The notes below the pieces were generated by a model. The model searched no databases and was not told where the DNA came from. It worked only from the letters and a program-made list of their open reading frames with translations. From positions 2,666,001 to 2,730,000 of the forward strand of contig JADLSH010000369.1 of NCBI GenBank assembly GCA_016169945.1: a stretch of DNA of 64,000 nucleotides, written 5' to 3'. This document shows, piece by piece, positions 53,403 to 63,200 of the stretch. The translations under genes were made by a program, and so were the position numbers. Every line of letters begins with the position of its first letter. The first letter of the stretch is position 1. The DNA comes from Trachythela sp. YZ-2020 (taxonomy: Eukaryota; Cnidaria; Anthozoa; Malacalcyonacea; Clavulariidae).

Positions 53403-53612
53403 TGTAGCGTGCCGATACTCAATAGACTTCACGAACTCGGTTTTAAACTCTTTATTTCCCAGTTATATTACAGAGGCTGTAGCCTTTCATGTGCGACCCT
53501 CTCGCTCTGAGGTGCGCGTTCACTCCCTCGTCATCGGCTCAAGTCATTGTCTAGATCATCCACTGTCCGGAAACCACATCGGTTTCACATTACATATTGT
53601 ATACACGTTACA
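53403..53612 (-). repeat. 3' LTR
   Basis: 210 bp, identical to 58526-58735. On the minus strand it contains AATAAA within GGGAAATAAAGAG, a likely polyadenylation signal. Confidence 0.95.
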
Positions 53613-53710
53613 CCATCTCCCTACATAAAATTCTTGCCCACAAGAATTGTACATTTACAGAATTATGAATTATATAAATTACTACAACAGAGTTTGTTCT
53701 GGGAGTCTTA

Positions 53711-56524
53711 TTACGCAGCAAACCCATACCGATCAGGCGCATGGACATCTTGCCTGAGATTCCTAGGCCTAACCCGAGGGACATGTGGAGCATTTTCGCA
53801 ATTAGGTTGAACGTTGTTTGCGGGAACATTGTAAACCACCTGATCGCCCCCAATTTCTCGCGCAGGGCAGACAATGTCTCCACAGTTTAATGGTGCATAA
53901 CCACGCTTCAATCGATCATGATGTACCACCGTAATCTTACCTTCGATCGATTTGATTTTATAATCAACGCCTAACCGACAAACAACTTCAAACGGCCCGA
54001 TCCACTTGGCCCCAAATTTCCATCCTTTTGGTCTACGCAAGTAAACTGTTTCACCTGACCCGAATGGGCGCCACTTTTGCATTCTCTCTTCATTACCTTT
54101 CATTTGTTTCTCCCTTGCTCTCTCTAAGTTTACCTTTGCTACCTCTCTCACCTCCTTAAATATCTTCCTAAGAGACTGTGTGTATTCGGATTGTGTGCTA
54201 GGGTCTTTCAGTGGGAGGCCTAGCTCTAATTCTAAGGGCAATCTCGGCGTACGACCAAAAACTATCTCATATGGAGATGTTTGCAATGACTCTTGTCGAC
54301 TCGTGTTGTAGGCGAAAACTACTGCGTCTAGCCATAAATCCCAATCGTTATCGTGTTTTGTACAAAATGCCGCTAACATATCTTGCAGTGTCCTATTTTG
54401 CCGCTCTACTTGGCCGTCGCATTGAGGATGATACGCCGTTGTTCGCGTCTTGGTGATTCCCATTAAATCGCACACTTCGTGCATTAAATTACTTTCGAAG
54501 TTCGCCCCTTGATCAGAGTGTAAGACAACTGGGGGCCCAAATCGACTGAAAACTTTATCGACAAGTATTTTAGCTACTGTGGACGCTTTTTGATCTGCAG
54601 TGGGAAACGCTTCACACCATTTTGTAAAGTGGTCCATTAAAACCAATATGTGGCGATTGCCACGACTAGTTTCAGGCAAGGGGCCCATATAGTCTAAAGC
54701 CCAAAATGTAAATGGTGTGCTCACTTCTAAACTTTGCAATGGGGCAGTTCCACTATTTGCCGTCGGCGCTGGCGCTTTTCTTTTGATGCATACGTCGCAA
54801 TGGCGGATATAATCTTCAACAGATTTTCGCATATGTGGCCAAAAGAAACGTTTCCTAATACGGTCTAGTGTTCGTGTGACGCCTAGGTGTCCGGTAAATG
54901 GGCTATCATGGGTACCCTTAAGTATTTCGTTTTCTAGTGCTTTGGGTACAACTACAACCGGATCGGGATGCGTATTTCGTGTCCTAAGTGACCGATAAAG
55001 CAACCCATCTCGAACAAACAACTTTTTGTAATGATGCCAAAATGTTACTAAGTGACGGTCATGTCGCCATGTCGCAAGCTTCTGTTTTGGTGTGCCGCTA
55101 ATTTTAAGTTGGATAATTTGAGAAATAATCGGGTCTTCTTGTTGCGCAGTCCGTAAGTTAATTGTTGGATTAACGCTTATTGCACAATTAGGTTTATCTT
55201 CGACAGAGTCCTGTAAATACGATATCGCAGTGGTATCAGTTTGGCATTCTTGGACTGTGTTTTCATGCATGTGAGATTCGCTAGGAATAGGTGCTACAAG
55301 ACGAGACAGAGCATCGGCATTATTGTGGAGTTTACCTGGCTTATGAATGACTGAAAATTGAAATTCTTGTAACTCCATTACCCACCTTTCTAACCGTCCT
55401 TTAAGACGTATACTATGTAGCCATTTTAAGGCACTATGGTCTGTTATAACCTTGAACGGGCGGCCTAATAAGTACGTCCGAAAAGTGCGGATACCAAATA
55501 CAATCGCGAATGCTTCTTTTTCTGTTGTGCAGTATTTTCGCTCCCGGGCGGACAAAATTTTAGACGCATATGCTATGGGTCGTTCTTCGCCATTATCATC
55601 AATCTGTGACAATACCGCACCTAGTCCTATATCCGATGCGTCTGTTTGTAGGATAAATTCTCGGTCAAATTTGGGATGGACTAGTACCGGCGAATTGCAC
55701 AGACATGTCTGAAGCGTTGTAAAAGCATTTTCACAATCTTGGTTCCATTCAAACTGTTTTGTACTGGTTGTTGAGGTCAATTTAGTCAGAGGTGCCGAAA
55801 TGGCTGCGTAATTCTTAATAAAACGGCGATAATACCCCGATAAACCTAGGAAACTTCGGACTTCCTTGACTGTCTTTGGCACCGGAATTTGCTTGATTGC
55901 TTCGACCTTTGACGGAACCGGGCTTATACCGTCTTCGGATATCATATGTCCTAAATAGTGAACCTTCTTTGCCGCAAAAGTACATTTTGACACATTTAAC
56001 CGCAGATTTTGCTGCTGGAAACGAGTTAAAACCGTTCTTAACCTATCACAGTGTTCGGTAACGCTGTTACTAAATATAATTATGTCGTCCAAATAGCAAA
56101 GACATATACTATAAGTAAGACCAGCTAAAACTAGTTCCATGGCTCGCTGGAACGTTGCGGGCGCAGTTGCGAGGCCAAAAGGCATTCGGTTGAACTCGTA
56201 TAAGCCGCTATGCGTGATAAAGCGGTTTTTCACGATCGTCAGGATGAACTGGAATTTGCCAATAGCCGCTTTTAGGTCCAAAGTGGAAAAATACTTCGCG
56301 TTTCCCACCGAGTCGAGTAAATCGTCTACCCTTGGCAAGGGATGTGCGTCATGACGAGTAATCTGATTAAGTTGCCGGTAATCAATGCAAAAGCGAATAT
56401 CACCTGATTTTTTTCGCACTAAAACAATTGGGCTAGCCCATGGGCTGGTGCTAGGACTTATAATTCCTTGATCTAACATGTCCGAAATTTGTTTGTTTGA
56501 CTCTTCGCGAAATGCGTATGGCAT
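53711..56524 (-). CDS. pol: pol: reverse transcriptase, RNase H, integrase
   Basis: 937 open codons; the same frame extends upstream of the first ATG to about 56590. Reverse transcriptase: PIVLVRKKSGDIRFCIDYRQ, FSTLDLK, GLYEFNRMPFGLATAPATFQ, catalytic YLDD in LCYLDDIIIFS. RNase H: LQTDASDIGLGAVLSQ, then ITDHSALKWL. Integrase: HHCC zinc finger (HDSPFTGHLG ... HCDVCIKRK), then a D,D,E core in WALDYMGPL, LHSDQGANFES and a Glu in the GQVERQNRTL segment. C-terminal GPF/Y-like module (WIGPFEVV), no chromodomain. A patch of about 15 residues after FSTLDLK (near 56273-56226) is out of frame relative to the family, opened and closed by losses in short homopolymer runs, so motif A is damaged. Confidence 0.93.
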   Translation of the reverse strand: MPYAFREESNKQISDMLDQGIISPSTSPWASPIVLVRKKSGDIRFCIDYRQLNQITRHDAHPLPRVDDLLDSVGNAKYFSTLDLKAAIGKFQFILTIVKNRFITHSGLYEFNRMPFGLATAPATFQRAMELVLAGLTYSICLCYLDDIIIFSNSVTEHCDRLRTVLTRFQQQNLRLNVSKCTFAAKKVHYLGHMISEDGISPVPSKVEAIKQIPVPKTVKEVRSFLGLSGYYRRFIKNYAAISAPLTKLTSTTSTKQFEWNQDCENAFTTLQTCLCNSPVLVHPKFDREFILQTDASDIGLGAVLSQIDDNGEERPIAYASKILSARERKYCTTEKEAFAIVFGIRTFRTYLLGRPFKVITDHSALKWLHSIRLKGRLERWVMELQEFQFSVIHKPGKLHNNADALSRLVAPIPSESHMHENTVQECQTDTTAISYLQDSVEDKPNCAISVNPTINLRTAQQEDPIISQIIQLKISGTPKQKLATWRHDRHLVTFWHHYKKLFVRDGLLYRSLRTRNTHPDPVVVVPKALENEILKGTHDSPFTGHLGVTRTLDRIRKRFFWPHMRKSVEDYIRHCDVCIKRKAPAPTANSGTAPLQSLEVSTPFTFWALDYMGPLPETSRGNRHILVLMDHFTKWCEAFPTADQKASTVAKILVDKVFSRFGPPVVLHSDQGANFESNLMHEVCDLMGITKTRTTAYHPQCDGQVERQNRTLQDMLAAFCTKHDNDWDLWLDAVVFAYNTSRQESLQTSPYEIVFGRTPRLPLELELGLPLKDPSTQSEYTQSLRKIFKEVREVAKVNLERAREKQMKGNEERMQKWRPFGSGETVYLRRPKGWKFGAKWIGPFEVVCRLGVDYKIKSIEGKITVVHHDRLKRGYAPLNCGDIVCPAREIGGDQVVYNVPANNVQPNCENAPHVPRVRPRNLRQDVHAPDRYGFAA

Positions 56525-56639
56525 TCGTCTGGCTCGCTGCCTAATTGGAGAATTGTCACCGGTGTCAATTTTGTGCTGCGCTACGTTTGTTTTGCTAATT
56601 TCACCGCTAAAAGTTCCTCAAACTCTTCTAACACTCGTT

Positions 56640-57716
56640 TCACTTGTTGTTTTCAGAATTACTTAAACCCGGGTCTAGACTAGAATCAATTTTTGACGCC
56701 ACGTGATCTGCTTTGACGGCATTACAGTTAACCGGATCGTTGTTGTTAGCAACGGTCTCTTTCTCGACTAGAGGACAAAATTCCGCCAATTTACAACCTT
56801 GTGGTAATTCAATTTCGTTGTCCGTAGTGTTAGCTATTCGAATTGGCACTATTTTACCTACAGGAGTAACAACTAAATGAGCTACATGCAAGCCTTTTAA
56901 ATGTCTAACACTATCTGATTGACTACCTGATATCATACCAACCTGTGAAATGTTTTCACCAGCACCTTACCGTCAATTATTATTTCCGATCGAGCCGGAA
57001 TTGCAATGCCCTTAGGAAGAATAACTTTGTTAACACCTTTCAACTGAGATTGGACAAGAAGCATGCTTGTTTCAGTGGTTTTACTCGAGTCATCGGGGGA
57101 AGCAACAGGCGGATTTGCCTCTGTGATCACAACTCCGCTCGACTGTACCTTCATTGTTGGATGCTCCGCATGTAATGGGAATTTCCATAGGGCCCCACTA
57201 ACTGAAAACTACTTCGACCTCCCCGAAAATCCCCTTGAATACCTAATTTGTGCTGCGTAATAAAGTCCCATCCCAAAACACAATCGTAGGGTATATTACT
57301 ACTTACAAGAAAACAACTATTATATTTACGTTGAGAATGAGGAAAAGTGACACTTGTCACAATGTTGCCTTGAATATCTAATTCCCACCTGTAATTGAAG
57401 TGCAACGCTGTGATTGCGATTTATCTAATAGAATACAGTCAAAATCGAGAATATTATGAATGTTATCATTAATAAAAGACTTCATTGATCCAGTATCTAG
57501 AAGAGCATTGACCGGTACACCGTCAATGAAACATGTTACGAATGGGTGTGCAGGCAAGCTCTCATTACAAACATTAGTACTATTAGCATTAAGAGAGTCA
57601 CAGTGCTTACTTGTTTCGGGGCTGTCTACCGGCCTGTAGTTCCTCGAGACGCCCCTTGGAAGTTTAAAGGTGCATAGTTTCCACAATCGCGAGCAAAATG
57701 TCCATATCTTTGACAT
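56640..57716 (-). pseudogene. protease and linker region, frame-broken
   Basis: Reads in order through four frames. 57716-57384 contains FVTCFIDGVPVNALLDTGS, the retropepsin active site DTG. The next piece to 57151 has YDCVLGWDFITQHKLGIQG, the usual second protease motif. Pieces 57154-56933 and 56936-56640 form the linker before reverse transcriptase (VILPKGIAIPARSEI, VRIANTTDNEIELP-like text). Frame changes are near 57383, 57190 and 56954, with a further one near 56600, each within or beside a run of identical bases. The DTG site is intact but this copy cannot give one protease-RT protein. Confidence 0.85.
57618..57668 (-). promoter_or_regulatory. programmed minus-1 ribosomal frameshift signal (gag to pro)
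   Basis: T-TTA-AAC lies exactly in the gag codon phase at 57668-57662. After a 6-nt spacer, GGGGC-GTCT (57655-57647) can pair with AGAC-A-GCCCC (57627-57618): 9 bp with one bulged A and a 19-nt loop containing the first base of the gag stop codon. The protease frame is the minus-1 frame. This is the textbook slippery-site plus stem arrangement; a pseudoknot was not looked for in detail. Confidence 0.8.
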
Positions 57717-58492
57717 TCATAGCACCGTACATTGGAATGGTTTTGACGTTGGCGTGGACTGCGGCAATCACGAGCAAGGTGACCTGGTTTTCCACATTGA
57801 AAACATGTAGCTTTCGATCGCTGTCGATTTATAGGTTGGTTAACTGCGGCGGCATAGAACTGTTCTGAAGTGGCCATCTGATCTTCGAGCGCCTTCTGTC
57901 GAGTGGCAAGTTCGTTCATGAGACCCACGAGTTGGTCCATGTCGGCGTTCGGTTTGGGTGTTGCGGAGCTGGCGTTGGTTGTAAAGGATGAGTCGTGTTC
58001 TTCAATCGCACGATAACGCTGAACAAAGCCTAGCATTTCGTTCACGTTTGGTGTGGGGTTATGAGCCAAAAGCTTCCCTCTCATTGGTTTGGGTAGACCA
58101 CGCATAAATTGGCGCGACAAAAGTGCAGATGTGGCTTCGTCACCGAGCGTTGGGTCGGCTTTTTCCAGAAGTTGTTCCAGCTCCCACTTGAAAACTGATG
58201 GGTCTTCACCGCTCCGAAGCATTCGGGCCTCAAACTTGGCATAATAATTTTCCCTCTCGACTGGTGGGCACAGGGCTTGTTTCAAGCGCTTCGTCGCGGC
58301 GTCGTATGTGGCTCTCTCCTCGGCAGGAATGGCGTAGAAATGACTAGACGCGCGGCCACGGAGAAACGCAGGTAATTTCTTGATCTTGTCGTCGTCTTTC
58401 CAACCATTGGCTACAGCACATGCATCAAACTCTCTTAGCCAGGCGACAACGTCGTCTCCGTCGAATTCTGTTGGCAGAATGCTCGTTGACAT
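57626..58492 (-). CDS. gag: gag (capsid-nucleocapsid) of the Ty3-type element
   Basis: 288 residues from ATG 58492 (MSTSILPTEFDGDDVVAWLR) to TAG 57628-57626. The capsid-like region includes KLPAFLRGRASSHFYAI, ENYYAKFEARMLRSGED and SRQFMRGLPKPMRGKLL, the Ty3 gag core. The C-terminus has two intact CCHC zinc knuckles, CFQCGKPGHLARDC and CYECQRYGHFARDC, for RNA packaging. The frame is unbroken. An in-phase T-TTA-AAC heptamer at 57668-57662, 34 nt before the stop codon, is a likely minus-1 frameshift site leading into protease. Confidence 0.93.
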   Translation of the reverse strand: MSTSILPTEFDGDDVVAWLREFDACAVANGWKDDDKIKKLPAFLRGRASSHFYAIPAEERATYDAATKRLKQALCPPVERENYYAKFEARMLRSGEDPSVFKWELEQLLEKADPTLGDEATSALLSRQFMRGLPKPMRGKLLAHNPTPNVNEMLGFVQRYRAIEEHDSSFTTNASSATPKPNADMDQLVGLMNELATRQKALEDQMATSEQFYAAAVNQPINRQRSKATCFQCGKPGHLARDCRSPRQRQNHSNVRCYECQRYGHFARDCGNYAPLNFQGASRGTTGR

Positions 58493-58525
58493 GATTTCGT
58501 TTTTTGTTTTACCGCTGCCACCAAT

Positions 58526-58735
58526 TGTAGCGTGCCGATACTCAATAGACTTCACGAACTCGGTTTTAAACTCTTTATTTCCCAGTTATATTACAGAGGC
58601 TGTAGCCTTTCATGTGCGACCCTCTCGCTCTGAGGTGCGCGTTCACTCCCTCGTCATCGGCTCAAGTCATTGTCTAGATCATCCACTGTCCGGAAACCAC
58701 ATCGGTTTCACATTACATATTGTATACACGTTACA
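58526..58735 (-). repeat. 5' LTR
   Basis: 210 bp, identical to the copy at 53403-53612 and flanked outside by TATG. The chance open frame that runs from gag back into the LTR (start at 58555) is not used; the gag ATG at 58492 lies after the primer binding site. Confidence 0.95.
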
Positions 58736-59076
58736 TATGCATGCTAATATATTAACTCCCACAAGTATATCGAAGAGTTATACTTAGTGTTCCCTCAGCA
58801 TTAATGTGTGGATTTCTGTGGCTGATAGTTGAATGTCTGTCGCTGATAGTAATAAAAACCTATAGTCTTTTCTGTGTCCCTATATATATATATAAACTGA
58901 ATCGCAGCGTAACCGACATGCAGTCGACCAGACGGTCAATTGTTTATAGCTTAATCTCTACATTATTGCATGGACTAATTCGAATACGCCTCAGTGGCTG
59001 GGCAATTAACATGTAAAACGTGGGTGAGGAAGTTTTGAAATAAACAAAATATATTACCATGGTTTATGTAATATTT

Positions 59077-59167
59077 AAAACACGAGCAGGAGTGTTTTAT
59101 CAGATATAAAACGCGAAGCGAAGCCGAGTGTTTTATATCTGATAAAACACGTTCTGCGAGTGTTTTG
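59077..59167. repeat. long hairpin with GCGAAGCGAAGC loop
   Basis: GTGTTTTATCAGATATAAAAC (59092-59112) pairs perfectly with 59130-59150. The pairing extends outward with small bulges through AAAACAC-GAGCAG and CTGCGA-GTGTTTT. The loop is GCGAAGCGAAGCCGA. Fourth member of the hairpin class. Confidence 0.8.
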
Positions 59168-59640
59168 AATAGCTTAAAAAACGATCACCATTTGGTAAGT
59201 TCGTTGGCGTAGTAATTTTGAAAAATAACGTTGTCTAAGCCGAGAAAATCGAAGCTAAAGTTTATGTAAATCAGGAGGATTTTTTATTACATATAAAACC
59301 ACGATACGGTCATGATTTTTCTTTGTGTTTTCATGAATTAATTATTAATGATACCATAAAAAACTTTTCTAATTTTTTCCTCGGCCAATTTTATGTTCAG
59401 TGGAAGCACGTACTTTTCAACCATTTATTTCACTATGATATATATACTTATCTCCGTTAATGACACACCAATAATTACTCTAGTCTCTACTATATGGAAA
59501 ATGGAAATTAATGGAACTAATTAATTAGCGTTGGAAAAGCGATTTGAACAGCATTTAAAATAGCATATAATATAGAAATATAGTTCAAGCCTAGGCCAAA
59601 AAGAGAATTTTAGTTTTTACAATCTGATTTCATGCACTGC

Positions 59641-59757
59641 AAGACTTTTTAAGGTGGTGGTGGTCTTGGACAAAATTTAAAAATTATACAGATATGATAA
59701 AGAAAGCTGTAACGATAGCATTTTTCATTTTTTGTCCAAGACCACCTAAGGTCTTAT
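59641..59757. repeat. small inverted repeat / mini-MITE
   Basis: AAGGTGGTGGTGGTCTTGGA then CAAAA at 59651 mirrors TTTTGTCCAAGACCACCT at about 59732-59749. The outermost AAGAC...GTCTT also pairs. About 117 bp, no coding capacity. Confidence 0.7.
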
Positions 59758-60173
59758 CTCATATAATTTGAAGGATGATACAAAATTTAGTATATTTGTA
59801 TAATAAATTATATCTCATTTTAATGAAAATTGGAATACTCGAGTCTCTGACTCGAGATAGGCGTGCAGGAATCTACACTAGTAAATTATTATAATTGGTG
59901 CAAGCTAATTTTAGAAATTGAAGTCCTCAAACTAATTCCGTACCACTTCAGGACCCGACGTGAAAGAATACTTTTTTCCTACGAGTCAAGTGGCCGGTAG
60001 CTTTAAAGGACGTTTGTCGCTTTCCGGCATTGAAGTGATATAATCTAGCTTAAACAGATCAAACAGCAACCATATGTGAGAAAATTGACACGAGTCTATA
60101 TAGAACGACTAGACTACACAGAGTTCATCTTGAAACAGTTTTCATTGATAAATAAAGGAGTTGTCTGACTCTG

Positions 60174-60180
60174 TATAAAT
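60174..60180 (+). promoter_or_regulatory. possible TATA box of the FGF gene
   Basis: TATAAAT, 38 bp upstream of the ATG at 60218, nearly the same spacing as in the TLDc gene. Confidence 0.45.
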
Positions 60181-60217
60181 CGTTTTAATATATACGTATA
60201 TACACAGAACGGCCGTC

Positions 60218-63200
60218 ATGTGGCTGTCAAAGAGTACACCACCTACGATTGAAATTGAGGTAAGCTCTCTTTATGAGGAAACGTAAAGTTATCGTAAATA
60301 CAGATAATGCCTTTGCAGGCTATGGGCATTTTAAGTTCGATAATATTTTTTACATATTAATGTGTGGATACTTATTTGATTCGTTACGGATTTTGAAGAA
60401 TTGCTACATGTATAAAAGCTAAATGAATTACTGCCGTATAGTAAACTGCATGACTGAGAGACAACTACAGTGTGACGTATGTAGTCGTTATTATAGTCTG
60501 TATATAGCTACGTTTAAAGTAAAATGATTGTTTGCTGTTTCTGCACTATGGATATATCACCCTAGTACATTCAATATCGTATACAAATCTGACCAACACT
60601 CATTTTGCTACATGTAATATTGTTTAATTAGGTAGCTATTTTCAATATATAGCCATTGCGGGTACCAAACGTATACATGTCTATAATACTATATGTCTAT
60701 ATAATTATAGTATACCTATCTTGAAGTAACATCTTATAGACTAGTAATTATCCCATTTATGGGCTATAATTGTTTAAAAGTTAGATATATATTTAACCGT
60801 TTATCGCCATATATAACTGATATAAGAGTGAATTAGTTGAGCAAATTTAGATGGAAACCCGCCGTAAGAAAGTTCGGGCCAAGTTTAACATTTAACATGT
60901 CAACACTTTAATATTCTGTAGATAACTATATGACATATGTACTTATAATTGCCACTTGTATTTTATTTGTCTTTACTTGCGTTTGACTGTTTATACGTTT
61001 AATATAAATACACTTTATACGACCAATATATAATAGTGCAAAAACTCAATAAATCAAGTATTTAATAAAACATCCCATGAATATAAAATAAAAGAAGCAA
61101 ACAGTATGGAATAATTTTCTATAGGAAATGCAGGCTTTGCTAGTCATGTGGCATTACCACTTACTCTCTTCCGACTTCAGACTACAGCCATGCAGATAAT
61201 ATTATGACTTAAGGCACTGGCTGCATGGGTCTTATCTTTTCAGATCATGGTTTGATAGTACTATACATACATTATCATGAAATGTACAAACGTACAATCC
61301 CTTCAGTGATTATAGTGAGTTCTTATATAGATTGTGTTTCTAAGTCAATTTAATACAGGTTACGCGCAGTCGGAGAGTTTCGTGCATGTGTTACCCTGCT
61401 CACAGAGGTTTCCGATCGGTACTGTTTCTGAGGAGTAATACCTTTGCTATTACGAAAGTTTTGCAATTAAAATGGGATTTGCGCACAACATACTTCAAAA
61501 CACCTGTAAAATTGGTTCCCCTTTATAGCTTGGACTGAGCGCCTGATTCACATTATTTAGGCTACTATTTGTTTGTTTTATCTGGACCAGCATCTGCAGT
61601 AATAACAGTTAATACTTCATGGACTTCTTTGTCAACTCTAAAAGAAATTCTGAGTGCATGCAGCTGATACCGCCTTACTACGCAGTAATTATCATAAACA
61701 CGGATGAAAACATTGATGTACTAAAGCCAATATCAATATTCTTTGTTTCAATTGAGAAAAATAAGCATGAGTGAAGATACTAATTAATGGAAATACTAAA
61801 CTGTAAAGCCTAAAGGTCTGACTGTTACAGATTTCTGCATGCATCTTATCTCAAAAACATGTTTATTATAAACAAAGTAATGCAAAACAGATGCTGTTCA
61901 TAGCCTATAGAGGTGGAACTTGGGTTATCATGCAGGTATTCATCTGTTAACCACACTGCACAAGCAAGCAGCACGTTTTTCAGTAGGACCGCGACCTGCC
62001 TGGCGTAGGCTACGTTTATACACACTGCGATTTTTCCGGCCGATTATATTTGAAAAATATAAAGTAAACGTCATCTGACGACATCATCAACTCAAACTGA
62101 TTCGTCATTATAATATTTGGCAAACGTGAAATCGCAGAACAAATCGCAGAAGTGTACCAATTACATTACAGCGTGAGCTCGGCTCGCGTGGTTCAAGCAG
62201 GTTCAAGCAAGCATGCATGCTAATTCGCTACTAATCCTGAAGCTAGTGTGACCGCGACCATGCACGCGATTGCTGAGAAAAACTAAGCTGTTGTTCATTA
62301 ACATCAAGTGGAACTCCTCGTGTGAGAGACAATGCATGTGCATGATTCACAAACGGAAATTGAACAATCAAAACAGATACATATTTTTATTATCTCTACA
62401 TATACATCAGTTTATTAGAGATGCTCATACTATTGGCCAAATTCAGAGTTGGTCAATGCCGCGCCCACGAAATTTTTAAAGGAAAAGTTTCAGCCCCGCT
62501 GCATGAGAAGTGTTTCGTATAACGAATCTTCAGACTCTAACGCCCCAAAATTGAATTTCATTTAACATTTGGTCACTTTTGTTCCCTTGACTTAGTTGAC
62601 TATCGCTTGATGTGCCCATGGAAACTGTTTGCAACATGGTCCTAGATTTGTAACTTTTGTACCCGAGTGGCTCCACTGTGCATTGCTGTGGGCAAGCTGA
62701 AAAATTGCTTGACCGCGGTGGGAATCGAACCGCGATTGAGTCTAGTTCCTTTGATACCAGTGTATATATCTTATGATCTTAAGTCACTGGTCGATTCCCA
62801 CCGCGGTCAACCCGAGTTCTAATCCCACAATCTATCGTTTTATTGGGTCCTTTCTGATTAGGCCGTATATCCTGTTACATCAAGGATACTGCATGTACTG
62901 TTATTTAAGTTATACTTAACTTAATTGTATTTACTTCATGCATATTTTTTATACTTTCTTTGCCATAGGTATCTCATCTTTTTGTATTAATGACTTACGC
63001 AATATCCCTGGTTGAACCGACGAGATTTTTGGAGCATTCAAAGTTGTCGTCAGAAACTTCTACAGATAATGAAGAACTCACTGGCATGAAACTAAGACAT
63101 GTTAAATCAAAAAGCTGGGAAGACTTGCGACGACAATTACTGGAAAACAATAAAACTCCATCATCAAATATATTTCAAGAAAGAACACTTGAACAGCACC

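Larger units (their letters stand above)
53403..58735 (-). mobile_element. Ty3-type LTR retrotransposon, complete, frame-broken
   Basis: 5333 bp, read on the minus strand. LTRs 53403-53612 (3') and 58526-58735 (5') are 210 bp, start TG and end CA (in plus view TGTAGC...TTACA), and are identical. Target duplication TATG (53399-53402 and 58736-58739). Primer binding site TGGTGGCAGCGG (58523-58512) is 2 nt inside the 5' LTR; a purine tract AGGGAGATGG (53622-53613) abuts the 3' LTR. Order: gag, protease, reverse transcriptase, RNase H, integrase, the Ty3/Metaviridae order. Recent by LTR identity, yet pro-pol has several one-base frame breaks. Confidence 0.95.
58740..60170. other. intergenic between the LTR element and the FGF gene
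   Basis: Contains only the hairpin at 59077-59167 and the small inverted repeat at 59641-59757. Otherwise unique AT-rich sequence. Confidence 0.5.
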
